64,000 bases of DNA from Brasenia schreberi (taxonomy: Eukaryota > Streptophyta > Magnoliopsida > Nymphaeales > Cabombaceae): assembly GCA_036023115.1 (NCBI GenBank), contig JAYKKT010000041.1:3745501-3809500 (forward strand). Direction: 5' to 3'. Each line of letters starts with the position of its first letter. Within the stretch, counting starts at the first letter, position 1. The position numbers and the translations under genes are program-made. The notes below the pieces were generated by a model, which ran no database searches, was not told the origin of the DNA, and saw only the letters and a program-made list of their open reading frames with translations. Positions 1 to 11,345 of the stretch are shown here, in pieces.

Positions 1-3000
1 GTATGTATACAGATTGGGATATTCTTCCTCCACGAAAAATTAAGGATGTGAATGCAAAGAAGGTTGGAGGATTTTCTTTTTAAAATGTCTGGCATTGCCA
101 TGTGAACATTCCTCTCACAGAATGTCTAATTACAATTTTCATCTGCAAACAGCCAAAGGACTGGGACGATAGGGAGTACATTGACGACCCTGATGCTGTC
201 AAACCAGAGGTATATATCATTCTTGTGAATTCTGTTTCATTCTCTTGGTTTACTATCTAGCAGGAATGAAAATTTTCATACACTTCACAGGGTTATGATT
301 CAATTCCAGTTGAAATTCCTGACCCAAAAGCTAAAAAGGTCAGTTTGGTTGAACTTGTCTGGCATTGGAGAATTTTATATCTTAAAGCAGGTTGAGACTC
401 CTTTCTTTCATTCAGCCTAGTAGTTGGGATGAAGATGAGGATGGCATATGGACAGCACCAAAGATACCGAATCCAGCATACAAGGGGCCATGGAAGCCCA
501 AGGTCTGGTTTGTCACTTTGCAGTTGTTTGAGAAAACTGAGACATTTAGTGTACTCCTCATGTTTCTTATTCTGGCACTGCAGAAGATCAAGAACCCCAA
601 CTATAAAGGAAAATGGAGGACTCCTTGGATTGACAATCCTGGTATGCTTGTTTTAGGATGTTGTAGACTGAAATGAGCTAATTTTAAAAAGTCTACTATT
701 GTGAATGAACTTTTTGACAAATTCGTCTCTTGAACTGGTTGGTCCCTTTGAGCTCTAAAATGCAATCATTATATTACCTTATATACCAAAACCAAGCCTT
801 TTCACACTCTAGGTTGGGTCAACTCCGTGCTTTTGTCTTGTCATATAGGTATTGCCAAGTTCTGTACTCTTTTCAGCTCATTTTTTATCCAGGCACCTGT
901 TGGTTGCAGAGTTTGAAGATGACCCTGATCTCTATGTCTTGAAGCCAGTCAAATATGTGGGAATTGAAGTTTGGCAGGTAAATTATCAACCCTTCTGATC
1001 AATGGTTTATGGAAAGGTGAGAAGAGAAAAGCTTTTTTTGACAACTTTATTTCATGCAAAAATCTTCCAGTCGTCAGGTTGGACATGTAGTTTAAGTTAT
1101 CATCGAATAGAATACCTTCTTTGGACTGGACAAAGTGACCCTCTCCTAGAATACCTTCAAGTTGATTCTATCTCATTCCAGGAGAGAACATACTTATTTA
1201 AAGATGAACTTTCACTTCAGTAGGTAACTTGAATCATTAGCATCTCTCTTTTTGTTTGTGAAGTGGGATTCTCAGCAAAGTGAAATTGAGATGTCCCTGT
1301 TGGCTTTTCTGAATAGATTCTCCTTAGAGGTATACAGAACCTTGGTTTTCTGCACCGAGGTGAGGTAGGTAACCTGAATCATTAGCATCTCTTTTTGTTT
1401 GTCAAGTGGGATTCTCAGCAAATTGAAATTGAAATGTCACTGATGGCTTTTCTGAATTGATTCTCCTTAGAGTTTTACAGAACCTTGGTTTACTGCACCA
1501 AGGTGAGGTAGTTATCAACTTGATTGATCGCACAATTTCCTCTCACAATTTGGGTTAAAATGTTTAAAAGGAAGTGGTGATACGATGCCATGGCAGGAAA
1601 TGAACCAAGTGGTTACTCAGGACTATGGGAATAGGACAATCCATGGCACATGCGAGTTGATTTGGTGGGTCAATTAGTAGATTTCATATATTAAAGCCAT
1701 CTTTAGGATGACAAACAACTTTGTCGATCAGTTCTGTCATGATTCATGCAAGATGTTGATGACTTGATCATCTAACCGGCCAGGTCAGCTTGTTCTTATG
1801 AAAGCCTTCTCATTAACCAAGATTTTGAATTTGTCACAAGATGCTTCTGATCTATTTGAAGCAGTGTTGTTCGACACGTATTGTATCATGTATCATTTTG
1901 GTTTACGATACGTATTGTATCGTATCATAGTGTATCGTAATTTAATACTAAAAAATCAGAAAAAATAGAGAAAATCTGATAATTGCAAAGAATTCATATA
2001 ATGCAAAAGTTTAGTACATATTCATCATTCACCATTCAACAATTGGAAAAGAACTATGTATTTTGAAGCAAAAAATGAAATACATTTACATTTACATATT
2101 GTAATCAGGATCATCAATTAAATAATTTTTTATCTTCTCCTTGCTAAAGATCCTCACCACCTTCTACGTCAAAATCAAAATCTTCATTTCCTTGACGATG
2201 ATGTTACGCTCCTTCCAAATTAATCCATGCAATGTCTTCTTCGGTTAGGAGTGCATTTTTTTCATTATCTTTCATAATCCATTCCTTTAATATATCAAAA
2301 TTATGCAAACTTATTGGATCAAATTGATTTTCTTCTCTATTTAACTTTTTTAATTACCTACAAAAAAGAAAGATAAGTAATTAGTAAATAACATTAACAA
2401 TTGAAGTCAAACAAAATATTGAATTGAATCTTTAAGTAGTAACTAATAGAAGATTACCTTTGTTTGAGCCATATGTTACAATGGATAAAAACTAAGTCAT
2501 TGAGTTGCTTATGTTATATTTTCCTCAACTGGTGTACCCCACTGTCATGTCGGATCATCGAACTGAGATTTGTAGTCCCTAACACCCCTTCCTACTATCT
2601 CAATTGAACACTTCAATCCAATAAAAAACCTAAAAATAAAAGTAATTCATAAATCTCCAATCTTCATATAACACTGAGTATCTGTCACTTCAAGAATGCA
2701 AACAACAACAACAACTAAGCCTTTTCCCATACTAGACGGGGTCGGCTACATGGATTCTTTGTTTCCACAGATCCCTATCGTGTGCCATGTTAGCAGTTAA
2801 CTCCCCATAAGCTAGATCATTCTTTATTGTTTCTTTCCAACACTTGGTCGTCCTCTACCTCTTCTAATACTTTCCAAATTTAGTTTTTCTAACCTTCTTA
2901 CAGGTTCTTCTTTTGATCTTCTTTCTATATGTCCAAACCATCTTAAACATTGTTCTCTCATTTTATCCTCTATTGGTGCCACTCCTAATTTGTTTCTAAT

Positions 3001-5957
3001 AACCTCATTATGTATACGGTCTTTTCGTGTATGACAACTCATCCATCTCAACATCTTCATTTCTGTCACAGACATCTTTTGTACATGTTGATGATTAACT
3101 GCCCAACACTCAGAACCATAAAACATGGCAGGCCTAATTGCTGCTCTATAATATTTACCTTTTAATTTTAATGGTATTCTTATCACAAAGAATACCTGAT
3201 GCTCCTCTCCATTTTAACCAACCAACACTAATTCTATGTGTTTCCATCACTTTGAAAAATTGACCCTAGGTATTTAAAACTTTTCTTTTAGGGAATGCAA
3301 TGCGTGCCAATTTTAATTTCTATGTCCTCTGAAGTAGCCAAATGATCAAACTTACATTCCATATATTCTGTCTTTGTTCTACTAAGTCGGAGGCCTTTGC
3401 TTTCTAATGTTTCTCTCCATAGTTCCAATTTTCTATTAACTTTTTCCTTAGACTCCTCCACTAATACAATGTCATCTGCAAATAACATACACCAAGGTAC
3501 TTCATCTTGAATATGTTTTGTTAACTTATCCATCACCATTATAAATAAGTATGGACTTAAAGTTGATCCTTGATGTAACCCAATATTAACTTCAAAGAAG
3601 TCTGTCGTTCCTTCATGAGTCCTCACACATGTTTTTGCACCATCATACATGTCTCTTATAAGGTTAATATATGTCAATGGGATACCTCTTTTTTCTAAAG
3701 TTCTCTAAAGAACCTCCCTCGGTACCCTATCATAAGCTTTTTCTAGATCAATAAATATCATGTGAAGGTCTTTCTTTTTTGCTCTAAAATGTTCCATAAG
3801 ACGTCTCAAAAGGTGAATCGCTTCAATAGCAGATCTGCCTGGCATAAATCCAAATTGGTCCTCTGTTGTACTTGATACTTGTCTTAACCTATGTTCGATA
3901 ATTCTTTCCCATAATTTCATAGTATGACTCATTAACTTGATACCTCGATAATTCTTACAATTTTGAATGTCTCCCTTGTTCTTATATATGGGTATAAGTG
4001 TACTTGCTCTCCATTCCTCGGACATCTTTTGGTTTTTTCATATTTCATTAAATAGTCTTGTGAGCCAAGTGATTCCTATTTCTTCCAGTATTTTCCAAAC
4101 TTCTATTGGAATATTATCTGGTCCTACCGATTTACCACTCTTCATATGTTTAAGAGCCTCTTTGACTTCATTCTTTTGAATACGTCGGTAGAAATTGTGG
4201 TTTATATACTTTTCTGACTTGGCTAAATCTCCTAAACTAATACTAACATCTTTATTTTCATTAAAAAGATTATAAAAATAGTTTTTCCATCTATTTCTTA
4301 TATCATCATTTGCCACTAGAATTTCAAGAATGCAATAAAAAATAATATTCGCACATTTCATAACTTCATATTTTGTCATTCAAAAAAATAAAACGCAAAT
4401 AACACAAGAAAGCAACAAATACAAAGAAAAATATTCCAAAAAAGACAAAAATATACCATAATCTGAGTTGGAGGCTTCCATGGACACCGTAGATCACTTT
4501 TTTGAGAGAGCCATTGGAGGGAGCCTTGAGGAGTGTTTGGGAGCCATAAATAAACGCAAGAAACCCACAAAAATGTGGATTCCTATTCGATCAGGGATCC
4601 TTTAAAAGGGTCCCTTATCGTTTCGTACGATATGGGTGATACATGCCGTATCATGCGATACGACACGATACTTACAGTTATGCGATACTTTCTCCTATAT
4701 CGTATCACGGCGTTCCACGATGTGATACAGATAACATTGGTTTGAAGTCCTTCAATTCAAAATCTTAGGCTATGAGTGTTACAGGGACAGCTCAAAACCA
4801 AGATACTATAGTCGTATCTAGTTGGCACAGCAGTTCAGTACCTATACTTGAGCAATTGTTCGGCGTCCTGTTCATTCTTTGTGCATCTCACGGCGTCACC
4901 TTGTTACATGCTATAGAATGAAAATTATTGGTACTATCATTTGAAACTGTTCATTGGATTCCACCATGATCTTTAGAAGTAAGATACACGAGATTGGTTG
5001 TTTAAGTTCTGGTTATTGTGTTTGCTTCCCTTTCTTCAGTGGCACAATTACTAATCTAGAAAACCTTTTAGGATAGGGAGAGTAACCCACTGTTATACCA
5101 TGGCTCTTGCCCATGGATTCAATTGCTAGAAAATATTTTAGGGCCGGAAGAATGGCCTATGGTTATAACGTGGGCTTTCTATTATAGCTCAAGGTGTGTA
5201 TTCTATAGCACATTGATTCAATCATGGCTATTGGCTGGGGCAGACACCTTACCGCATCACAATGGAGATCTGCCAATATGTGCCTTAACGATTTCAACTT
5301 ATGATGGAACTGTAGGTGAAGGCTGGTTCTGTATTTGACAATATCCTGGTCTGTGATGAACCAGAGTATGCACGGGAAGTAATTTGGGAGACGTGGGAAA
5401 AGAACAAGGAGGTACGTTTTATTAGTTTCTGATGCTTCTTTTCCGTGACATCATCAGCTTTCTAAGCTACACCTTCGACTCCAACAGGCAGAAAGGGAGG
5501 CATTTGAGGAAGCAGAAAAGGTTAGACGTGCACAGGAAGAAGAGGTATTTATACATGATTCAACTTTAATATACAGAAAAGATGATATCATCTTGTTTAT
5601 GTTGCTGGATTCTTTTTTTTTCTTTTTAGATGCAACATCATGATCGAGTTGTTAGTTAAGCTGTCTTTGTGTTTTGGCTAATGTTAGATTCAGTTGAAAA
5701 TATGATTGGGTTCAAACGGTTGGTACTGCATTAGGTGGTTCTTTCTGAACTTTCCTTTCGTTAGTCCTAGACGAGCCAATTTAGTTGAAAATGCAATGGT
5801 TGTGGAGATGAGATCCTGAGTTTGTTCAAGTTGTTCGTGAAGAGCATTTTGTCCAATGCAGGAGGCTCGACAAGCAAGAGAAGAAGGTGAGCGAAGAAGA
5901 AGAGAGAGAGGACGGGACCGCCACAGAGACTACAGAGATAAATACAGGAGGGTATGT

Positions 5958-6000
<43 letters not shown>

Positions 6001-6763
6001 GAGTGTACTTACTGTGTATTTTTGATAAACAGCATGACCGCCACCGCTATATGGATGATGATTACCACGTAAGTATTTCCTGCCACAAATATCCGGATTT
6101 ATATAATTTATTTATTGATGAAGGTTTTGGTTAATTTGTATTTTATTAACTTCAATGCTCAAACCCGCCTTTTTTCATGTCCATGTATTGATATCTTGCA
6201 TAATCAGGTCTGCCCTTGGAGATCGGTTTAGGTTGCAAGATCTTTAAGCTGAATGTGACCCCTTCAGATAATTGGATTGTATTTACATGTAGATAACCTA
6301 GTTTGGTTCAAATCATTATCAGTTCATATTCTGGTTCTAATGAGAAAACAGAATATTGGATCGAAACTGGATCATTAATCAGATGTGTTGATTTTTTTGT
6401 CCGATTTACGGGATTCACATTTGAACTCGAGTATTCAACATCAGTAGGGATGACAATAGGGTTGGCTGGGGATGGGTATACCTGTACCTACCACATACCT
6501 GGCTCGGGATGAGTATGGTCGGGTCCCTGTGTCGCAAAAGATATTCAGGTTTTCTGCTAACCTCAACCCTATTAAACCAGTTATACCTTACCATGTTCAG
6601 GTCGGATTGGGTCAAGTCCCCATAGGTTGGGCCAATACTGCCATCCTTTTACTTTAGAAAGTATAAAATAGATGAATCCGACTGCTCTAAACTGTCACAA
6701 GTATGCAGAATTGGCCTAGTTGGATCTAATTTTGCCTTTTCTGTTTGGCAGGATGAGTTGTGA
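1..6763 (+). CDS. CRT3: Calreticulin-3-like ER lectin chaperone, 3' part (5' end outside window)
   Basis: Calreticulins are calcium-binding lectin chaperones of the ER lumen; the plant CRT3 clade serves glycoprotein quality control, including folding of the immune receptor EFR (family knowledge). Exons read from the sequence, all with GT-AG introns: <1-62, 153-209, 291-338, 416-502, 584-641, 910-977, 5316-5411, 5488-5544, 5862-5951, 6033-6068, 6752-6763. They join without a stop into about 222 residues. Visible motifs: [13 protein letters not shown] at the start, P-domain type 1 repeats ([32 protein letters not shown]) and type 2 repeats ([28 protein letters not shown]), then VGIEVWQ, a Glu-rich helix and an Arg-rich segment ([15 protein letters not shown]). 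It ends YHDEL-stop, an HDEL ER-retrieval signal. The basic rather than acidic tail separates it from CRT1/CRT2. The N-terminal lectin domain lies upstream of the window. Intron 6 (978-5315) is swollen by transposons. Confidence 0.95.
1221..1510. repeat. 145-bp tandem duplication in CRT3 intron 6
   Basis: Two adjacent copies (1221-1365 and 1366-1510) both begin TAGGTAAC(T/C)TGAATCATTAG and both end in a stretch containing ACAGAACCTTGGTTT. They differ by scattered substitutions, so the duplication is not recent. No coding content. Confidence 0.8.
1862..4739. mobile_element. hAT-like nonautonomous DNA transposon carrying a nested LINE
   Basis: The left end reads CAGTGTTGTTCGACACG. The right end reads GATACAGATAACATTG, so the termini are imperfect inverted repeats of the form CAGTGTTATC. 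The flanks ATTTGAAG (1854-1861) and GTTTGAAG (4740-4747) match at 7 of 8 bases, as expected for the 8-bp target duplication of hAT elements. Both ends are rich in GATACG/CGTATC sub-repeats. No transposase frame is seen. Removing the internal LINE leaves about 1.26 kb. A second copy of the right terminus lies at 40480-40605. Confidence 0.75.
2702..4322 (-). mobile_element. RTE-type LINE, 5'-truncated, with decayed reverse transcriptase
   Basis: A non-LTR retrotransposon on the minus strand, inserted inside the hAT-like element. Target duplication TTCAAGAATGCAA is present at 2689-2701 and 4323-4335. The 3' end is at the left: an (AAC)n tail ((GTT)n on the element strand) next to the conserved AAGCCTTTTCCCATAC block. 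Broken frames at 4379-4038, 4025-3705, 3677-3288 and 3186-2824 together read as a LINE reverse transcriptase. Motif A is [10 protein letters not shown], motif [14 protein letters not shown], motif [10 protein letters not shown], followed by the C-terminal [13 protein letters not shown] and [15 protein letters not shown] segments. Frameshifts and stops separate the frames and the endonuclease domain is missing, so this copy is dead. It lies antisense to CRT3. Confidence 0.9.
5960..5997. repeat. (CT)n microsatellite just after a CRT3 splice donor
   Basis: About 19 CT units begin 8 bases after the GT donor at 5952-5953. A pyrimidine run this close to the donor could influence exon 9 recognition, but that is inference. 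Confidence 0.95.
6445..6648. mobile_element. Degenerate TAGGGATGGCA-type MITE in CRT3 last intron
   Basis: The left end TAGGGATGACAATAGGG and the right end CCAATACTGCCATCCTTT form imperfect inverted repeats of about 17 bases. The interior is rich in GGGTAT/ATACC motifs. The flanking duplication is not clear. It belongs with the better preserved copy at 7042-7463. Confidence 0.5.
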
Positions 6764-7041
6764 TGGGCTTTACTATCTCTTTGTCACGCTACAGCAAGGA
6801 GCAATATTTTTCATCTGTGTGCCACTATTCGGTATGAATTCACATCAGATTGTTATGTTTTTGCATGACAAGTTGTAATGCTATCAAAACACAGACATCT
6901 TGAGGATTTTTGATGGATGTAATGCTTAACCTTAACCAATCCTTTTTGGGCATTAGGTGGGTCAAACTAGAGGGTACTATATGAGGACGTCGTCCTCATG
7001 CTATTTTTGCCAAGCACACTACTTCAGGTGTGGGGCATTAG

Positions 7042-7289
7042 TAGGGATGGCAACGGAGTAGGGTGGGCCGGGCTCCACCGGCACTTGCCCCACACTACAA
7101 ACTTCTTTGTACACCTGGCGCTGGCTGTGGGTCTTGGGAATCAAATCCCACATCCTCCTTGTTACAATGCGGTCTCGCCCTATCCCACTTCAATCTACAA
7201 AATCGTTTTTTAGAAAAAAAAATCAGTTAATGTTATCTACTTTAAAATATAACATCTTCTTTATTATATACTTAAAAAGTCAGTTCATA

Positions 7290-7324
<35 letters not shown>

Positions 7325-7463
7325 GGGTAAGGTGGGTTTATCTTAAACCCTACCTTGTCCTCCTCTTGCGGGTCTTTCCTCTTGTCTGGCCCTGCAGCAG
7401 GATGAGTTTTACCCTTGAGAAACCATCCCTATTGGGACGGGCGGGTAAGATTTGCCATTCCTA
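7042..7463. mobile_element. hAT-like MITE with TAGGGATGGCAA termini
   Basis: The ends are TAGGGATGGCAA and TTGCCATTCCTA, inverted repeats matching at 11 of 12 bases. They are flanked by GGCATTAG (7034-7041) and GTCATTAG (7464-7471), an 8-bp duplication with one mismatch. The body is non-coding and includes a (TA)n run near 7293-7320. An inverted, left-truncated relative lies at 14320-14590. Confidence 0.65.
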
Positions 7464-7918
7464 GTCATTAGAACAGGCAAGTTATAGACAACGGAAGCAA
7501 AGAATCTGAAAATCCTTTATTTGGCTTGTGACTGGTTCCCGGTGGGTAGCCATTAAGCAAAACCATACCTTGTCTTGTTTCCAGAGCCCAAATGTTAGGT
7601 TTATATTAAACTTGATAAATTTCACTCAGGTTATCTACTTGGCACTCTGTTTGGGTCTTGTTTCAAGTGCGTAAGGAAACAGGTCAATCCAAACACTTGC
7701 CTGATCCTTTTCATGTTGCTTTGTGTGGACACGATGAGGGACTTTGAAGTCATGATTATTTTAGGTTTTCGGATTGGGTATTATATTGCCATCGTCTTGA
7801 GCCGTTGTTTTGTGTTTGTATCAAAACAAAACCACGTTACTGGATGAGAATACGAACTTTTTTTTTACCACAAACACTTAAAAATAGGAAGAGAAAAACT
7901 GTAAAGCTGTTGAAAGGA

Positions 7919-8000
7919 CAACAACTAAGCCTTTTCTCATATAAAATGGGTGTTACAAGGATTCTTTGTTTTATAGAGCCGGATCATGTGTCAAAGATTG
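7919..8000 (-). mobile_element. 82-bp RTE LINE 3'-end copy
   Basis: The sequence opens with CAACAACTAAGCCTTTTCTC and continues through a degraded version of the LINE 3' block up to GATCATGTGTCAAAG. TGAAAGGA flanks it at 7911-7918 and 8001-8008, a short probable target duplication. It carries no coding sequence. Confidence 0.7.
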
Positions 8001-8132
8001 TGAAAGGAAATAATAGGATGTAATGTAGTTCTTTTTATAGTCAAATGCTAATATGGCACGAAGCCGAGCTCTACTGTGTCAAAGGATCCATGCATATAAC
8101 CCCCTAGAGCATGGGGTAAGGCTTGGTTCTTG

Positions 8133-8281
8133 ATTGTTTTTGAATTTTGAGTCACCACCTGTACTTGGACTCCTTGGTTTCGCAGTCTATTATGAATGTA
8201 ATTGTTTTTGAATTTTGTAGCATGTCTTGAGTCACCACCTGTACTTGACTCCTTGGTTTCGCAGTCCTTGTTATGAATGTA
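8133..8281. repeat. Tandem duplication of a 68-81 bp unit
   Basis: Two neighbouring copies begin ATTGTTTTTGAATTTTG and end TTATGAATGTA. The second has a 13-base insertion (around TAGCATGTCT). Non-coding, between CRT3 and gene 2. Confidence 0.8.
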
Positions 8282-8332
8282 CCAACGAAAGTGACTGAAA
8301 ATCGACCGGGACTCTCACTTTGGAGGGAGGAA

Positions 8333-9501
<1,169 letters not shown>

Positions 9502-9599
9502 TTCCGATTCATGTCTTGTACTTTTTTAGGGGCACATCATTTTAAAATTCACTAATGCTAAAGGGGCAACAACGAGTGCATATTGCTAGAGGTCTACAT

Positions 9600-10946
9600 A
9601 AACAAAAACACACATATTTTATATGTATATATATAAAGAAAATTGGATCTTGTAACCTTTGGAGCATGTCCACAAAAGTAATAACATGAGTATGTATGTG
9701 TTAGAGGTTGCAGGATCCAATCAATATATGTATAAAGAGAAAGGGGAGATTGAATCCTGCAACCTTTGATACATGTATACTCATGCCTACCATTTACTTT
9801 TCGGGTGTACGAGTAAAATAAGGGTGTCCTTTACTTTGGGGAGGCTGACGCTATTTAAAGGAGCCATAGAGAACTTGGTGGCAATGTAGGACCATGATAA
9901 ACACGAGATGGTGGGAGGGAGAGTGAAAGCCACACAAGGATGAGAAGGTAGGGCATGATTTTGATTGTTTTATGCGTTTCTCTATTTTAGGTTATTTTGG
10001 TAAGTTATAAACAGTAAATTGATAAGAATGCTAAGATCACTGTAAAAACTCAATTTTATATGATTTTGCCGCTGCAAATCGTGATTCTACCCGTTAAAGT
10101 CATGATTTTTAACTACATTGATTCTCACATTGGAAAATGGTAACCAATTGTCTTCCATGAATTCAAAACTTTAGCATTCATCAAAGTTTGACATGTTGCA
10201 CAAACTTTGGGAAGGACATGGATTTTTTTTTTAAAATATCATATGTAATATCTTTTGGCATATGATTTTAAAGCTCCTAAGTATTGAAAACAGTACTTAG
10301 TTACATGTGGTGTCACACACCCTAGATCTATGGACCTTATGATCTACCCTACACTGACTCGTCTGATGTGACACGAGTTGCATGAGATGTAAGAAATTCT
10401 AAATATAAACAAAACTTTATCTATACAAAACATAATAGATCAAAATAAATTAGATGACTTTTTCATAAATTACAAAATTTATAAACCGAGTACGGTTGCC
10501 ACGACACGACTACATGGTGCAGCAGCATGTCCTAGAGGATCCTGTCCAAGTCCAGTGTTGTAACCAGTTGAGAGAGGGGCTAAGTGACCGCTCCATAGAG
10601 CTCAATGGTCTGATTTGAACGATTGATCAACAACTCCTAACAATGGAGGTGAGCGGTTCTTGACATGATAGTAGAGACGATTAGTAGAGCTGCATATAGT
10701 ATGGAGAATAAGCAGCAACTACTGCTGCGCTTTTCAATCTCATGAAAGGCGAAGACATTAATGAATGCATGACACAAACATTAGCTCTGATGAGAAGAAC
10801 CAAACACTCAACACAAAAGTAGAAAATTGAATGTATCATGTTGTAGAAATTTGATTCTTTTCTTCTTTTACAAATCGAGGTTAAAATTACAAGAGATTTG
10901 AGGGATTCCCAAATAAAAGTATGATTAGTATCTGTGAAATTTCACG
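9600..10946. other. No gene seen; MITE-like repeats and a possible LTR edge
   Basis: Positions 9640-9800 contain direct and inverted copies of a motif around TTGGATCTTGTAACCTTTG and its complement, suggesting a decayed MITE. At 10308 a TGTCACACACCC start resembles the edge of a gypsy-type LTR, but no second LTR or coding domain supports it. Confidence 0.3.
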
Positions 10947-11345
10947 CTAAATTAGCAAACAGTCTTCCATGAACTTGACGAACTCGTTGAAATCTATCCT
11001 TCCATCACCATTCTGATCATGAATCTTGATCATCCTCTCTCAATCCTCCACAGTCGATCTCTCCTTCACCATTCTGATCATGAATCTTGATCATCCTCTC
11101 TCAATCCTCCACAGTCGATCTCTCCTTCAGTCCAAGATTCGGAAGCACCTGCTGCAGCTCCTTGGAATCGATAAAACCATCTTTGTTCTCATCAAACACC
11201 GAAAAAGCGTCCCTCATTTCTTCAAAACTGGGCTCTTTCCTATCAAACAATCTGATAAGCTCATCACATAAATCCAAACCGTTACCATCAAAATCGAGAC
11301 CATCAGTCTCATTCATCGACAAACCCAATCTCTGCATAACTACAT
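10947..11345 (-). pseudogene. EF-hand calmodulin-like protein pseudogene (CML45/46-like)
   Basis: Minus-strand translation shows VVMQRLGLSMNE, then a region with LCDELIRLFDRKEPSFEEMRDAF, an EF-hand loop DENKDGFIDSKE, LQQVLPNLGLKERSTVED and a second EF-hand loop DQNGDGRIDFNEF, ending FMEDCLLI-stop (stop at 10947-10949). The order of paired EF-hands near a C-terminus fits plant calmodulin-like calcium sensors of the CML45/46 type (family knowledge). An in-frame TGA follows STVED, and a 61-bp tandem duplication (copies offset by 61 at about 11007 and 11068) shifts the frame before the last EF-hand. No N-terminal half is recognisable upstream. It is probably dead or a truncated duplicate; an intron-containing active gene is less likely because of the stop. 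Confidence 0.75.

Noticed and set aside
5123..5338. 71-residue frame upstream of CRT3 exon 7
   Set aside because: Out of frame with the real exon at 5316-5411 and mostly intronic.
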